A stretch of DNA of 64,000 nt. Origin: Magnetospirillum gryphiswaldense MSR-1 v2 (lineage in GTDB: Bacteria; Pseudomonadota; Alphaproteobacteria; Rhodospirillales; Magnetospirillaceae). This document shows positions 30,941 to 39,294 of the stretch, in pieces. The stretch is taken from contig NC_023065.1 in assembly GCF_000513295.1 (NCBI RefSeq), forward strand, positions 1,302,001 to 1,366,000, written 5' to 3'. The notes beneath the pieces were generated by a model, which saw only the letters and a program-made list of their open reading frames with translations, ran no database searches and was not told the DNA's origin. How positions within the stretch are numbered: the first letter of the stretch is position 1; every line of letters begins with the position of its first letter. Both the position numbers and the translations under genes were made by a program.

Positions 30941-32071
30941 ATGAACAGATCACGCATCGCCCTCACCGTCGCCATCCTGGCCGCTCTTGCCGGCACCTTC
31001 TGGTATGTGGCTGGACGCAAATCCACCGCCCCCAACGCCCAGGCCGAGGCCAAGCCCGTGCCGGTGGTCACCGCCTTTGCGGTCGAACAGCCCATGCCGG
31101 TGCGGATCGAGGCGGTGGGCAATATCCAAGCCCTGGCGGTGGTCGCCATCCGCCCCCGAGTCGAAGGCGAGGTGTTGCAGGTCCATATCCGTGAGGGCCA
31201 GGAAGTGGCCCAGGGCGACGCCCTGTTCACCCTGGATGCCCGCATGGCCGAGGCCAACAAACGTCAGGCCGAGGCCAATCTGGCCCGTGACAAGGCGCAA
31301 CTGGACCGCGCCCGGGCCGATCTGGTGCGCTATACCGAGCTGTTGAAGGCCGGCAGCGCCACCAAACAGAAGGTCGAGCAATCCCAGGCCGAGGCGGCCC
31401 AGGCGGAAGCGGCGGTCAAATCCGATCTGGCGGCCATCGACAATGCCCGGCTGACCATGGGCTATGCCACCATCAAGGCGCTGGTGCCCGGTCGCACCGG
31501 CACCATCAACGCCAAGCTGGGGTCGCTGGCCAAGCCGGGCGATGCGCAATCCATGGTCACCATCACCCAGATGCGCCCCATCAACGTCGCCTTTTCGGTG
31601 GCGGAAAGCTATTTGCCGCGCATCCGCGCCGCCATGGCAGCCGGCCCCTTGGAGACGGTGGTGACCTCGACCGCCGATCCGACCTTGCGGGCGATGGGGC
31701 AGCTCAGCTTCATCGATTCGGCCATCGACACCACCACCGGCACCATCGGGCTGAAAGCCACTTTCACCAATGACGACACAAGGCTGTGGCCGGGCCAGTT
31801 CGTCAACGTCACCCTGACCCTGGGCATCGAGGACAAGGCGCTGACCATCCCGGCGGAAGCGGTGCAAAGCGGCCAGAACGGCACCTTTGTCTTCGCCGTC
31901 GATGAACAGGCCAAGGCGTCCATCGCCCCCATCCGCGTCGATCGGGTGCTCGACGGTAGCGCCATCATCACCGACGGATTGAAGGCGGGAGCCAAGGTTG
32001 TCACGCAAGGACAGATGCGGCTGGCCCCCGGCCTGACGGTGAGCGAACGCGCCCCTCAGGCGGGCAAGTGA
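30941..32071 (+). CDS. RND efflux periplasmic adaptor (MdtA-like membrane fusion protein)
   Basis: Periplasmic adaptor of 376 residues linking an RND pump to an outer-membrane channel. N-terminal signal anchor (about residues 5-24), biotinyl-lipoyl-like half motifs around VEGEVLQVHIREGQEVAQGDALFTLD, a helical hairpin (about 95-165), and beta-barrel and membrane-proximal parts to the end. It lies 1 nt from the RND pump gene. No outer-membrane factor gene is adjacent. Substrate unknown. Confidence 0.9.
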   Translation: MNRSRIALTVAILAALAGTFWYVAGRKSTAPNAQAEAKPVPVVTAFAVEQPMPVRIEAVGNIQALAVVAIRPRVEGEVLQVHIREGQEVAQGDALFTLDARMAEANKRQAEANLARDKAQLDRARADLVRYTELLKAGSATKQKVEQSQAEAAQAEAAVKSDLAAIDNARLTMGYATIKALVPGRTGTINAKLGSLAKPGDAQSMVTITQMRPINVAFSVAESYLPRIRAAMAAGPLETVVTSTADPTLRAMGQLSFIDSAIDTTTGTIGLKATFTNDDTRLWPGQFVNVTLTLGIEDKALTIPAEAVQSGQNGTFVFAVDEQAKASIAPIRVDRVLDGSAIITDGLKAGAKVVTQGQMRLAPGLTVSERAPQAGK

Positions 32072-32072
32072 C

Positions 32073-35000
32073 ATGAACTTCTCGGAAATCTTCATCCGCC
32101 GCCCCATCGCCACCTTGCTGCTGACCCTGGTCATGGTGTTCGGCGGCATCGTCGGCTGGCGGCAATTGCCGGTGGCGTCGCTGCCCAACGTTGATTTTCC
32201 CACCATCAGCGTCTCGGCCAGCCTGTCGGGCGCCAGTCCCGACACCATGGCGTCGTCGGTGGCGGCACCGCTGGAACGCGAGTTTTCCACCATCGCCGGG
32301 CTGGAGACCATCACCTCGACCTCGGGTCAGGGCAGCACCTCGATCACCTTGCAATTCGTCCTCGACCGCGACATCGATGCGGCGGCCCAGGACGTGCAGG
32401 CGGCCATCACCCGGGCCCAGCGCCGCCTGCCCGAGGAAATGACCACGCCGCCGTCCTTCCGCAAGGTCAACCCGTCGGATGCCCCCGTCGTGCTGCTGGC
32501 GCTGTCGTCGCCGACCACGCCCTTGGCCACCTTGGACGATTACGCCCAGACCATCTTGCTGCCCCGGCTATCGCGGCTGTCGGGCGTCGCCCAGGTGCTG
32601 GTCTATGGCAGCCAGAAATTCGCCGTGCGCATCCAGTTGAACCCCGACGCCCTGGCCTCGCGCGGGATTGGCGTCGACGAACTGAGCAGCGCCATCAAGG
32701 CCGCCAATTCCAATTCACCCTTAGGCGTGCTGAACGGCCCCAAGCAGCAACTGACCTTGCAATCCAACGCCCAATTGCCCAACGCGGCGGCGTTCGGCGA
32801 ACTGGCCATCGCCTGGCGCGACGGCGCCCCGGTGCGCTTGAAGGACGTGGCCAATGTGCTCGATTCGGTCGAGAACAACCGCACCGCCTCGTGGTTCAAC
32901 GGCACCCGCGCCATCGTCCTGGCGGTGCAGCGCCAGCCCGAGGCCAACACCGTCCAGGTGGTCGACGACGTCCGCGCCCTGATGCCGACCATCAAGGACA
33001 GCCTGCCCCCCACCGTCGACGTGCAGGTGATGAACGACCGCTCGCGCTCGATCCGCGACGCCATCGTCGATGTGCAATTCACCTTCGCCATCACCATCGC
33101 CCTGGTGGTCATGGTCATCTTCATGTTCCTGCGCCGGCTGTCGGCCACCCTGATCCCGACCATCGCCATGCCGGTGTCGCTGGTCGCCACCTTGGGCGCC
33201 ATGTCGCTGCTGGGCTTTTCCCTCGACAATATCTCGCTGTTGGGCCTGACCCTGTCGGTGGGGCTGGTGGTCGATGACGCCATCGTCATGCTGGAAAACA
33301 TCCAACGTCACGTGGATGACGGCATGAAGCCGTTCGACGCCGCCATCAAGGGCGCGCGCGAGATCGGCTTCACCATCCTCTCCATCACCGTGTCGCTGGT
33401 CGCCGTCTTCATCCCCATCCTGCTGATGGGCGGCGTCATCGGCCGCATGTTCCACGAATTCGCCGTGGTGGTGACCCTGGCCATCGGCATTTCCGGTCTG
33501 GTGTCGCTGACCCTGACCCCGGTCATGTGCGCGCGCTGGCTGCGGCCCGAGCACGACACCCAGGCCGGGCCGGTGGAACGCGGGCTCGAACGGGGTTTCA
33601 ACACCCTGCTGGCCCTCTATCAGCGCAGCCTGGATTGGGTGCTGGGCCACGGTCTGTCCATGCTGGCCCTGGGGATCGCCACCATCGTCGCCACGGTGAT
33701 CCTGTTCCGCGAGGTGCCCAAGGGTTTCTTCCCCACCGAGGATACCGGCCAGATCTTCATCCAGACCGAAGCGGCCCAGGACATTTCCTTCGCCGCCATG
33801 GCGGAAGAGCAAAAGCGGATGGCGGCCATCGTCGGCGCCGATCCTTATGTCGCCACCGTCACCTCGGCGGTCGGGGTCTCGGGCCTGTCCAACGCCGCCA
33901 ATTCGGGCCGCATGTTCGTCAATCTGGTGGCGCGCGACCAGCGCCCCGGCGTCGAGCAGGTGATCGGACAATTGCGCAAGAAAACGGCGGGCAACCCGGC
34001 CATCAGCGTCTTCATCACCCCGGTGCAGACCCTGAACCTGGGCGGGCGGTCGTCGAAAAGCCAGTATCAGTACACGCTGGAAGGCATCAATCAGGCCGAG
34101 CTTTACGCCTTCGCCGACCGCCTGACCACCCGGCTGATGGCCGAGCCCTTGGTCCAGGACGTCACCAGCGATTTGCAGGTGAAAAGCCCGCAAGCCCTGG
34201 TCGCCGTCAACCGCGACAAGGCGGCGGCCTTGGGCGTGCGGTTGGAAGACGTGCGCAGCGCGCTTTATTCCGCCTATGGCTCGCGCGAGATTTCCACCAT
34301 CTACGCCACCATCGCCGATTACGCCGTGATCCTGGAGATGGACCCGCGTTTCCAAGGCGATTTGTCGGCCCTGGCCAAACTGAAGGTGCGGTCCACCGAC
34401 GGGACGCTGGTGCCGTTGGACGCGGTGGCGGAAATCGGGCGCACCGTCGGGCCGCTGACCATCAACCACCAAAGCCAGTTGCCCGCCGTCACCATCGCTT
34501 TCAACCTGGCCCCCGACATCGCCCTGGGCCAAGCCGCCGACCGCATCCGCACCATCCAGGCCGAGATGGGCATGCCCGCCGGCATCACCAGCAATTTCGC
34601 CGGCACCGCCAAGGTGTTCCAGCAATCCCTCTCCAACCAGGGCATCTTGCTGCTGGCGGCGGTGGTGGTCATCTATGTCATCCTGGGGGTGTTGTACGAA
34701 AGCCTGATCCACCCGGTGACCATCCTCTCCGGCCTGCCCTCAGCGGCAGTCGGCGCGTTGGCGACGCTGATGCTGTTCCGTCAGGAATTGTCGGTGATCG
34801 CCATGATCGGCATCCTGATGCTGATCGGCATCGTCAAGAAAAACGCCATCATGATGATCGATTTCGCTCTGGAAGCGCAGCGCAATCAAGGACTTGACCC
34901 GCATCAGGCCATCCGCCAAGCCTGCCTGCTACGCTTTCGCCCGATCATGATGACCACCATGGCCGCCATCATGGGCACCCTGCCCATCGCGCTCGGCCAT

Positions 35001-35147
35001 GGCGCGGCGGCGGAACTGCGCCAGCCCCTGGGCCTGTCGGTGGTCGGCGGGTTGGTGGTCAGCCAAGCGCTGACCCTGTACATCACCCCGGTGCTGTACG
35101 TGTGGTTCGAGCGCCTGCGCCAGCGTCTATCCCGCAGCGCACCTTGA
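32073..35147 (+). CDS. RND-family multidrug efflux transporter (MdtB/MdtC/AcrB-like)
   Basis: Proton-driven inner-membrane pump of 1,024 residues. The start NFSEIFIRRPIATLLLTLVMVFGG is the usual first helix; two large periplasmic loops and 12 transmembrane segments follow. The proton-relay region GLVVDDAIVMLENI (TM4) shows the aspartate pair, and GIVKKNAIMMIDFA is the TM10 lysine region. Length matches the family. Closest in look to MdtBC-type pumps. Forms an operon with the adaptor. Confidence 0.93.
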   Translation: MNFSEIFIRRPIATLLLTLVMVFGGIVGWRQLPVASLPNVDFPTISVSASLSGASPDTMASSVAAPLEREFSTIAGLETITSTSGQGSTSITLQFVLDRDIDAAAQDVQAAITRAQRRLPEEMTTPPSFRKVNPSDAPVVLLALSSPTTPLATLDDYAQTILLPRLSRLSGVAQVLVYGSQKFAVRIQLNPDALASRGIGVDELSSAIKAANSNSPLGVLNGPKQQLTLQSNAQLPNAAAFGELAIAWRDGAPVRLKDVANVLDSVENNRTASWFNGTRAIVLAVQRQPEANTVQVVDDVRALMPTIKDSLPPTVDVQVMNDRSRSIRDAIVDVQFTFAITIALVVMVIFMFLRRLSATLIPTIAMPVSLVATLGAMSLLGFSLDNISLLGLTLSVGLVVDDAIVMLENIQRHVDDGMKPFDAAIKGAREIGFTILSITVSLVAVFIPILLMGGVIGRMFHEFAVVVTLAIGISGLVSLTLTPVMCARWLRPEHDTQAGPVERGLERGFNTLLALYQRSLDWVLGHGLSMLALGIATIVATVILFREVPKGFFPTEDTGQIFIQTEAAQDISFAAMAEEQKRMAAIVGADPYVATVTSAVGVSGLSNAANSGRMFVNLVARDQRPGVEQVIGQLRKKTAGNPAISVFITPVQTLNLGGRSSKSQYQYTLEGINQAELYAFADRLTTRLMAEPLVQDVTSDLQVKSPQALVAVNRDKAAALGVRLEDVRSALYSAYGSREISTIYATIADYAVILEMDPRFQGDLSALAKLKVRSTDGTLVPLDAVAEIGRTVGPLTINHQSQLPAVTIAFNLAPDIALGQAADRIRTIQAEMGMPAGITSNFAGTAKVFQQSLSNQGILLLAAVVVIYVILGVLYESLIHPVTILSGLPSAAVGALATLMLFRQELSVIAMIGILMLIGIVKKNAIMMIDFALEAQRNQGLDPHQAIRQACLLRFRPIMMTTMAAIMGTLPIALGHGAAAELRQPLGLSVVGGLVVSQALTLYITPVLYVWFERLRQRLSRSAP

Positions 35148-35217
35148 TTTTTTCACAATTCGGTCGCTTGCTTGCCATCATCGGGTGGCGTACTTCCTTG
35201 GCCAAACGAGGGACGCC

Positions 35218-35391
35218 ATGACCGAACAACACGACGAATTCCACACCTGCCCGGCCTGCAATCAGCGCACCCGTCACCGGGTCAGCCGCGACCGTAAGCT
35301 GGCCCCGGTGCTGTGGTGCCAACGCTGCTTCCATGTGCACATGGAAGCGCCGCCGCCCCCACTTGTCGAGCCGGCCCGGCAAGTGGCCTAA
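35218..35391 (+). CDS. Zinc-ribbon miniprotein
   Basis: ORF of 57 residues starting MTEQHDEFHTCPAC. Two CxxC knuckles (CPAC and CQRC) about 24 residues apart, with nearby histidines, indicate one zinc ribbon. The ATG at 35218 follows GAGGGACGCC. No known family is certain. It may bind RNA or a protein partner. It converges on the DUF5368-like gene across a two-way terminator. Confidence 0.6.
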   Translation: MTEQHDEFHTCPACNQRTRHRVSRDRKLAPVLWCQRCFHVHMEAPPPPLVEPARQVA

Positions 35392-35397
35392 ACAAAA

Positions 35398-35434
35398 ACG
35401 CCCGCCGGTTTCAACCGACGGGCGTCTTGTTTTC
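35398..35434. terminator. Two-way terminator between convergent genes
   Basis: Outer arms ACGCCCG / CGGGCGT and inner arms CGGT / ACCG with one mismatch. T runs lie on both strands outside the stem, so it can serve both genes. Confidence 0.75.
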
Positions 35435-35443
35435 AAGCAAGGC

Positions 35444-35794
35444 TCAGCCGCACTTGCGGCAGCCCACCAGACCCTGAACGGCATAAGTCAGGATGGTGGT
35501 GCCGGCCAGGCCGATACCCCAGATCAGACCGATCAGCAGCCAATCCACCGGCCCGCCGGCATCGGTGAAGCCGGACACGGTGAACTTGGCGGCCAACACC
35601 AGGGCCAGCACGCCGCCAACCAGACCCATCAGTTCCGAACGCACCAGCCGGCGGCTGTCGAGGCGGCCTTCGCGCAGGAAGACCACGACAAAACCGATCA
35701 GGCCGAACAAGGCCAGGGCCACCAGCAGCCACAGCACCGGGCCCAGCATTTCCTGGAACACCAGGACGAAGACGAAGGGATCGAGATCCTTCAT
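35444..35794 (-). CDS. DUF5368-like inner-membrane protein next to the SQR gene
   Basis: Membrane protein of 116 residues with three hydrophobic helices (about 14-38, 54-74, 82-107). It opens MKDLDPFVFVLVFQEMLGPV and ends VQGLVGCRKCG, with two cysteines in a CXXC pair at the tail. I recall this sequence pattern as DUF5368, often next to sulfide dehydrogenase-like flavoproteins; the name is from memory. It lies 20 bp downstream of the SQR gene and may anchor that exported enzyme to the membrane. The CXXC could handle persulfide; both ideas are inference. Confidence 0.7.
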   Translation of the reverse strand: MKDLDPFVFVLVFQEMLGPVLWLLVALALFGLIGFVVVFLREGRLDSRRLVRSELMGLVGGVLALVLAAKFTVSGFTDAGGPVDWLLIGLIWGIGLAGTTILTYAVQGLVGCRKCG

Positions 35795-35814
35795 GGTTCA
35801 GTTCTCCCTTTTCT

Positions 35815-37152
35815 TTAGGCCTGACCGCGCAGCATGGTCAGATAGGTCGGCTTCAGCGCCATGGTCTTCATCACCCAGGTGATCCACAGCTCTTCCAACG
35901 GCGCGATGATTCCGGGGAAGGACGGCACCAGATTGTTGTCGTAGTCGAACTCGACCAGCATGGCTTGACCCAGACGGGTGATCAGCGGGCACGAGGTATA
36001 GCCGTTATAGACGCTGGTCGCCTGGGTGCCGGCAATGGAGGCCACCAGATGATCCACCGCCACCGGCACCTGCCACTTGACGCTGGCCGCCGTCTTGCCC
36101 TTGGGCACACCGGCGATGTCGCCAACGCCGAAGACATTGGCGTAACGCTTGTGACGCAGGGTCGACTTGTCCACTTCCATCCAGCCGTCACCGGCCCACG
36201 GGCCTTCCTGCCAGCGAAGCGGAGAATTGCGCACCGCCGCCGGCGCCCGCATGGGCGGAACGACGTTGATGAAGTCGTACTTGATTTCCGTCGGGCCGGT
36301 GGGCGTGCTGAACATGGCCACCTTGCGGCCCAGATCGATACCGGTCTGGATGTGGTCGTACTGCACCTTGACACCACGGTCGCGGAACAGCATGCGCACC
36401 TTTTCCGAGACGATGGGGACCGAGAACAGCGCCTTGTTGTTGGCGGCATAGATCACTTCGGCCTTGCCGCGATTGCCGCGGCGGCGCAGGTAATCATCGG
36501 TGAGGAAGGTGTATTTCAGCGGCGCGCCGGCACATTTCATCTCGGTGTTGGGGCGCAGGAACAGACCGACGCCGCCCTTGTCGGCGAATTGCGACATGGC
36601 GCCCCAGGTGGCGAAAGCGGCATCGGGGCCGGCATAAATGCTGCCCAGGCCGTCCTGGCCGATGCGGTTCACGTCCATGCCCTCGATGCTGGCATAGTCC
36701 AGGGTCAGGCCGGTGGCCACCACCAGATAATCATAGGCGACAGCCTTGCCCGAGGCGGTCACCACCTTGTTGCCGTCGGGATCGATCTCGGCCACCGCCT
36801 CTTCGATCCAGGTGACCGCTTTCGGCAGATATTCCGCCGTGGTCGAGGTGACGTAATCCTTGGGCTTGATACCGCCGGCCACCAGGGTGAAGCCGGGCTG
36901 GTAATAATGCGCCTTGCGCCCGTCGATGATGGTGATCTCGGCGCCGTCCAGGCGCTGCACCAGCCGTGATGCCATCGACAGACCGGCGGCACCGGCACCG
37001 ACGATGACGATCTTGGCGCCCTTGCCGGCCACCTTGGTGCTGGCCGCCGCCTGACGCGGCAAAACCAGACCCGTACCGGCGGCGACGCCCCCCAGACCCA
37101 TCAGGCGCAGCAGATCGCGGCGCCCCAGACGGGGATCAAGATTGGAACCCAT
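35815..37152 (-). CDS. Sulfide:quinone oxidoreductase, type II (SQOR)-like, with Tat signal
   Basis: FAD enzyme of 445 residues that would oxidise sulfide and pass electrons to quinone. The N-terminus has a twin-arginine signal, GRRDLLRLMGLGGVAAG, and FAD binding starts at KIVIVGAGAAGLSM (about residue 47). Catalytic cysteines C207 (MKCAGAPLK) and C388 (YNGYTSCPLI) correspond to those of human SQOR, and VVPPMRAPAAV and FGVGDIAG are also shared. Cytoplasmic SQRs lack Tat signals, so this form would be periplasmic, like FccB. The ATG at 37152 follows GGGAGACGG. DUF5368-like partner downstream. Control by the SqrR-like repressor is possible but no site was identified. Confidence 0.85.
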   Translation of the reverse strand: MGSNLDPRLGRRDLLRLMGLGGVAAGTGLVLPRQAAASTKVAGKGAKIVIVGAGAAGLSMASRLVQRLDGAEITIIDGRKAHYYQPGFTLVAGGIKPKDYVTSTTAEYLPKAVTWIEEAVAEIDPDGNKVVTASGKAVAYDYLVVATGLTLDYASIEGMDVNRIGQDGLGSIYAGPDAAFATWGAMSQFADKGGVGLFLRPNTEMKCAGAPLKYTFLTDDYLRRRGNRGKAEVIYAANNKALFSVPIVSEKVRMLFRDRGVKVQYDHIQTGIDLGRKVAMFSTPTGPTEIKYDFINVVPPMRAPAAVRNSPLRWQEGPWAGDGWMEVDKSTLRHKRYANVFGVGDIAGVPKGKTAASVKWQVPVAVDHLVASIAGTQATSVYNGYTSCPLITRLGQAMLVEFDYDNNLVPSFPGIIAPLEELWITWVMKTMALKPTYLTMLRGQA

Positions 37153-37230
37153 ATGGACCGTCTCCCATATTTTACTTTTCAAGCATCGAATATGAGAGAG
37201 TACTAATTGTAATGCAATACCTGTTTTGAG

Positions 37231-37878
37231 TCATTCAAAGTCGGGTTGTTGCGCCGGCGCCGCCTGGTTGAAAGCGTCGATTTGTTCACAACGTTCAGCA
37301 ATGCGCATGATGGTCGGCAGCGCCGTCAGATCGCAATTGAAACGCCGGGCGTTGAACACTTGCGGCACCAGACAGCAATCGGCCAGACCCGGCTGATCGC
37401 CATGACAGAAGACGCCGGTACGCCGGTCTGCCGCCAGCATGGCTTCCACCGCCTGAAGCCCCGTCTGCACCCAATGGCGATACCAATCATCCTTGGCCGC
37501 CTGATCCAGGCCCAAGGTGCCGCCCAGATATTGCAGCACCCGCAAATTGTTGATGGGATGGATGTCGCAGGCGATGGCCTGGGCGATGGCGCGGACCCGG
37601 GCCCGGCCCAGCGGATCGGCGGGCAGCAGCGCCGGGTCGGGATGGGTTTCGTTCAGATATTCCAGGATCGCCAGGGATTGGGTCAGCACTTGACCGTCCA
37701 CCGCCAGCGCCGGCACCAGCCCTTGCGGGTTGAGCGCCAGATAATCCGCCGATTTATGCTCGCCGCCGTTCCTGACCAGATGCACCGGCACCGCTTGGTA
37801 ATCGATGCCCTTGAGGTTAAGGGCGATGCGCACCCGATAGGCGGCGGACGAGCGGAAATAGGTATAAAGCCTGATCAC
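37231..37878 (-). CDS. maiA: Maleylacetoacetate isomerase (zeta-class glutathione transferase)
   Basis: Glutathione-dependent cis-trans isomerase of 215 residues that converts maleylacetoacetate to fumarylacetoacetate. The active-site segment RSSAAYRVRIALNLKG replaces the usual SSCSWRVRIAL form, so the common cysteine of the SSC motif is absent. The glutathione-binding NPQGLVPAL and QSLAILEYL and the C-terminal helical domain are present. Its start overlaps the stop of the FAH gene by 4 nt. A maleylpyruvate isomerase role (gentisate pathway) is also possible. Confidence 0.87.
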   Translation of the reverse strand: MIRLYTYFRSSAAYRVRIALNLKGIDYQAVPVHLVRNGGEHKSADYLALNPQGLVPALAVDGQVLTQSLAILEYLNETHPDPALLPADPLGRARVRAIAQAIACDIHPINNLRVLQYLGGTLGLDQAAKDDWYRHWVQTGLQAVEAMLAADRRTGVFCHGDQPGLADCCLVPQVFNARRFNCDLTALPTIMRIAERCEQIDAFNQAAPAQQPDFE

Positions 37879-38885
37879 AGCTTGACCACCTGTTGACAGA
37901 TGTCGCCGAAGATATTGTTGCCGTCGGCATCATCCATACGGATGCGGACGCTATCGCCGAACTTCAAAAAGCCGGTCTTGGGCGCGCCCGCCTCGATGGT
38001 TTCGTACATGCGGACCTCGGCGATGCAGCAATAGCCGATGCCGCCATTGTCGATGCTGGAGCCCCACAGATCGCCTTGCTTGTTGGACACGGTGCCGGAA
38101 CCGATGATGCTGCCGGCCTCGAGTTCGCGCGTCTTGGCCAGATGGGTAATCAGTTGCGGGAAATCGAAGGTCATGTCCTGGCCGGCATTGGGGCGCCCGA
38201 ACGGCTTGTCGTTGATGTCGACCACCAAGGGCAGGCTGACCTTGGCGCCATCCCAGGCGGCGCCCAATTCGTCGGGGGTGACGGCGACGGGGGAAAAGGC
38301 GCTGGCCGGCTTGCTTTGCACGAAGCCGAAGCCCTTGGCCAGTTCGGCCGGGATCAGGTTGCGCAACGACACGTCGTTGACCAGCATGACCAGACGGATG
38401 GCCTGGGCGCATTGCTCGCGGCTGGCGGCCATGGGCACATCGCCGGTGATCACCGCCACTTCCGCTTCCAGGTCGATGCCCCAATCCTCGGTCACCGCAA
38501 CGATCGGGTCGCGCGGACCGACGAAGGAATCCGAGCCGCCCTGATACATCAGCGGATCGGTATGGAATTCCGGCGGCAAGGTGGCGCCGCGCGCCTTCCG
38601 GACCAGTTCCACATGATTGATATAGGCCGAGCCGTCGGCCCATTGATAGGCGCGCGGCAGCGGCGAGGCGCAAGCGACGGGGTCGAAGGGAAAGGCCTCG
38701 GCATTGCTGCCGGCGTTCAGACCGACGGACACCGCTTCCAGCTTGGGGGCCAGAGTGTCCCAATCATCGAGCGCCGCCTGCAAGGTGCGGGCGACATGAG
38801 GGACGGCGACGCAGCGGGACAGATCGCGGCTGACCACCACCAGGGTGCCGTCGCGTCCGCCTTGCTTCAGGGTGGCAAGCTTCAT
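37875..38885 (-). CDS. Fumarylacetoacetate hydrolase family protein
   Basis: Metal-dependent C-C bond hydrolase of 336 residues. The C-terminal catalytic fold shows the acidic metal ligands in WGIDLEAEVAVITGDVP and the later VMLVNDVSLRNLIPAELAKGFGFVQSKP, GSGTVSNKQGD blocks of bacterial fumarylacetoacetases. It would release fumarate and acetoacetate (or pyruvate in the gentisate version). Coupled to maiA by a 4-nt overlap. Confidence 0.88.
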   Translation of the reverse strand: MKLATLKQGGRDGTLVVVSRDLSRCVAVPHVARTLQAALDDWDTLAPKLEAVSVGLNAGSNAEAFPFDPVACASPLPRAYQWADGSAYINHVELVRKARGATLPPEFHTDPLMYQGGSDSFVGPRDPIVAVTEDWGIDLEAEVAVITGDVPMAASREQCAQAIRLVMLVNDVSLRNLIPAELAKGFGFVQSKPASAFSPVAVTPDELGAAWDGAKVSLPLVVDINDKPFGRPNAGQDMTFDFPQLITHLAKTRELEAGSIIGSGTVSNKQGDLWGSSIDNGGIGYCCIAEVRMYETIEAGAPKTGFLKFGDSVRIRMDDADGNNIFGDICQQVVKL

Positions 38886-38926
38886 GCCTTGGTCTTCCTT
38901 TTCATCTTACGCATCTTCCCCTTCCG

Positions 38927-39019
38927 TCACTCCCGCGAAGGCGGGAGTCCAGAGGGTGCACCTCCACCTTTTCCGCGACTCCTGGATACCCGCCTGCGCG
39001 GGTATGACGACGAAAAAGG
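38927..39019. repeat. REP-like inverted repeat (GGCGGGA family)
   Basis: The left part GTCACTCCCGCGAAGGCGGG continues AGTCCAGAG, and the right part reads CTGGATACCCGCCTGCGCGG before GTATGACGA. Each half contains its own hairpin and the halves are inverted copies. This is the common alphaproteobacterial dispersed palindrome; it sits between DUF2783 and FAH genes on the same strand. Confidence 0.85.
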
Positions 39020-39053
39020 TGGAAGCGGCCATCAATTCATATGCCTAACGAAG

Positions 39054-39278
39054 TTACACGTCTTCGCGGGCGGCCTTCATGGCCTCGGCCAACACATCCA
39101 TATCGCCGATATGGTTGGCCAACAGCAAGATCAGCTTGGCGTTGACCATATTGCTTTGTTCGTCCGACAGATCGCGGTGGGTTTCGATCAGCATCTCATA
39201 GAAATCGTCGTTGGGGCTGAACTCGCGGAAGTAACGCTTGCCGGTCTGGTGAAAGTTGGGGGTGGTGATCAGCGACAT
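39054..39278 (-). CDS. DUF2783-like small protein
   Basis: ORF of 74 residues, MSLITTPNFHQTGKRYFREF with later DDFYEMLIETHRDLSDEQS. I know this pattern as DUF2783, typically encoded beside flavin monooxygenases and MBL hydrolases of aromatic degradation; the name is from memory. The ATG at 39278 follows GGGAGAAATCC. Mostly helical, no metal or catalytic motif seen. Possibly a small partner of the monooxygenase. Confidence 0.75.
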   Translation of the reverse strand: MSLITTPNFHQTGKRYFREFSPNDDFYEMLIETHRDLSDEQSNMVNAKLILLLANHIGDMDVLAEAMKAAREDV

Positions 39279-39294
39279 TTGGATTTCTCCCGGA

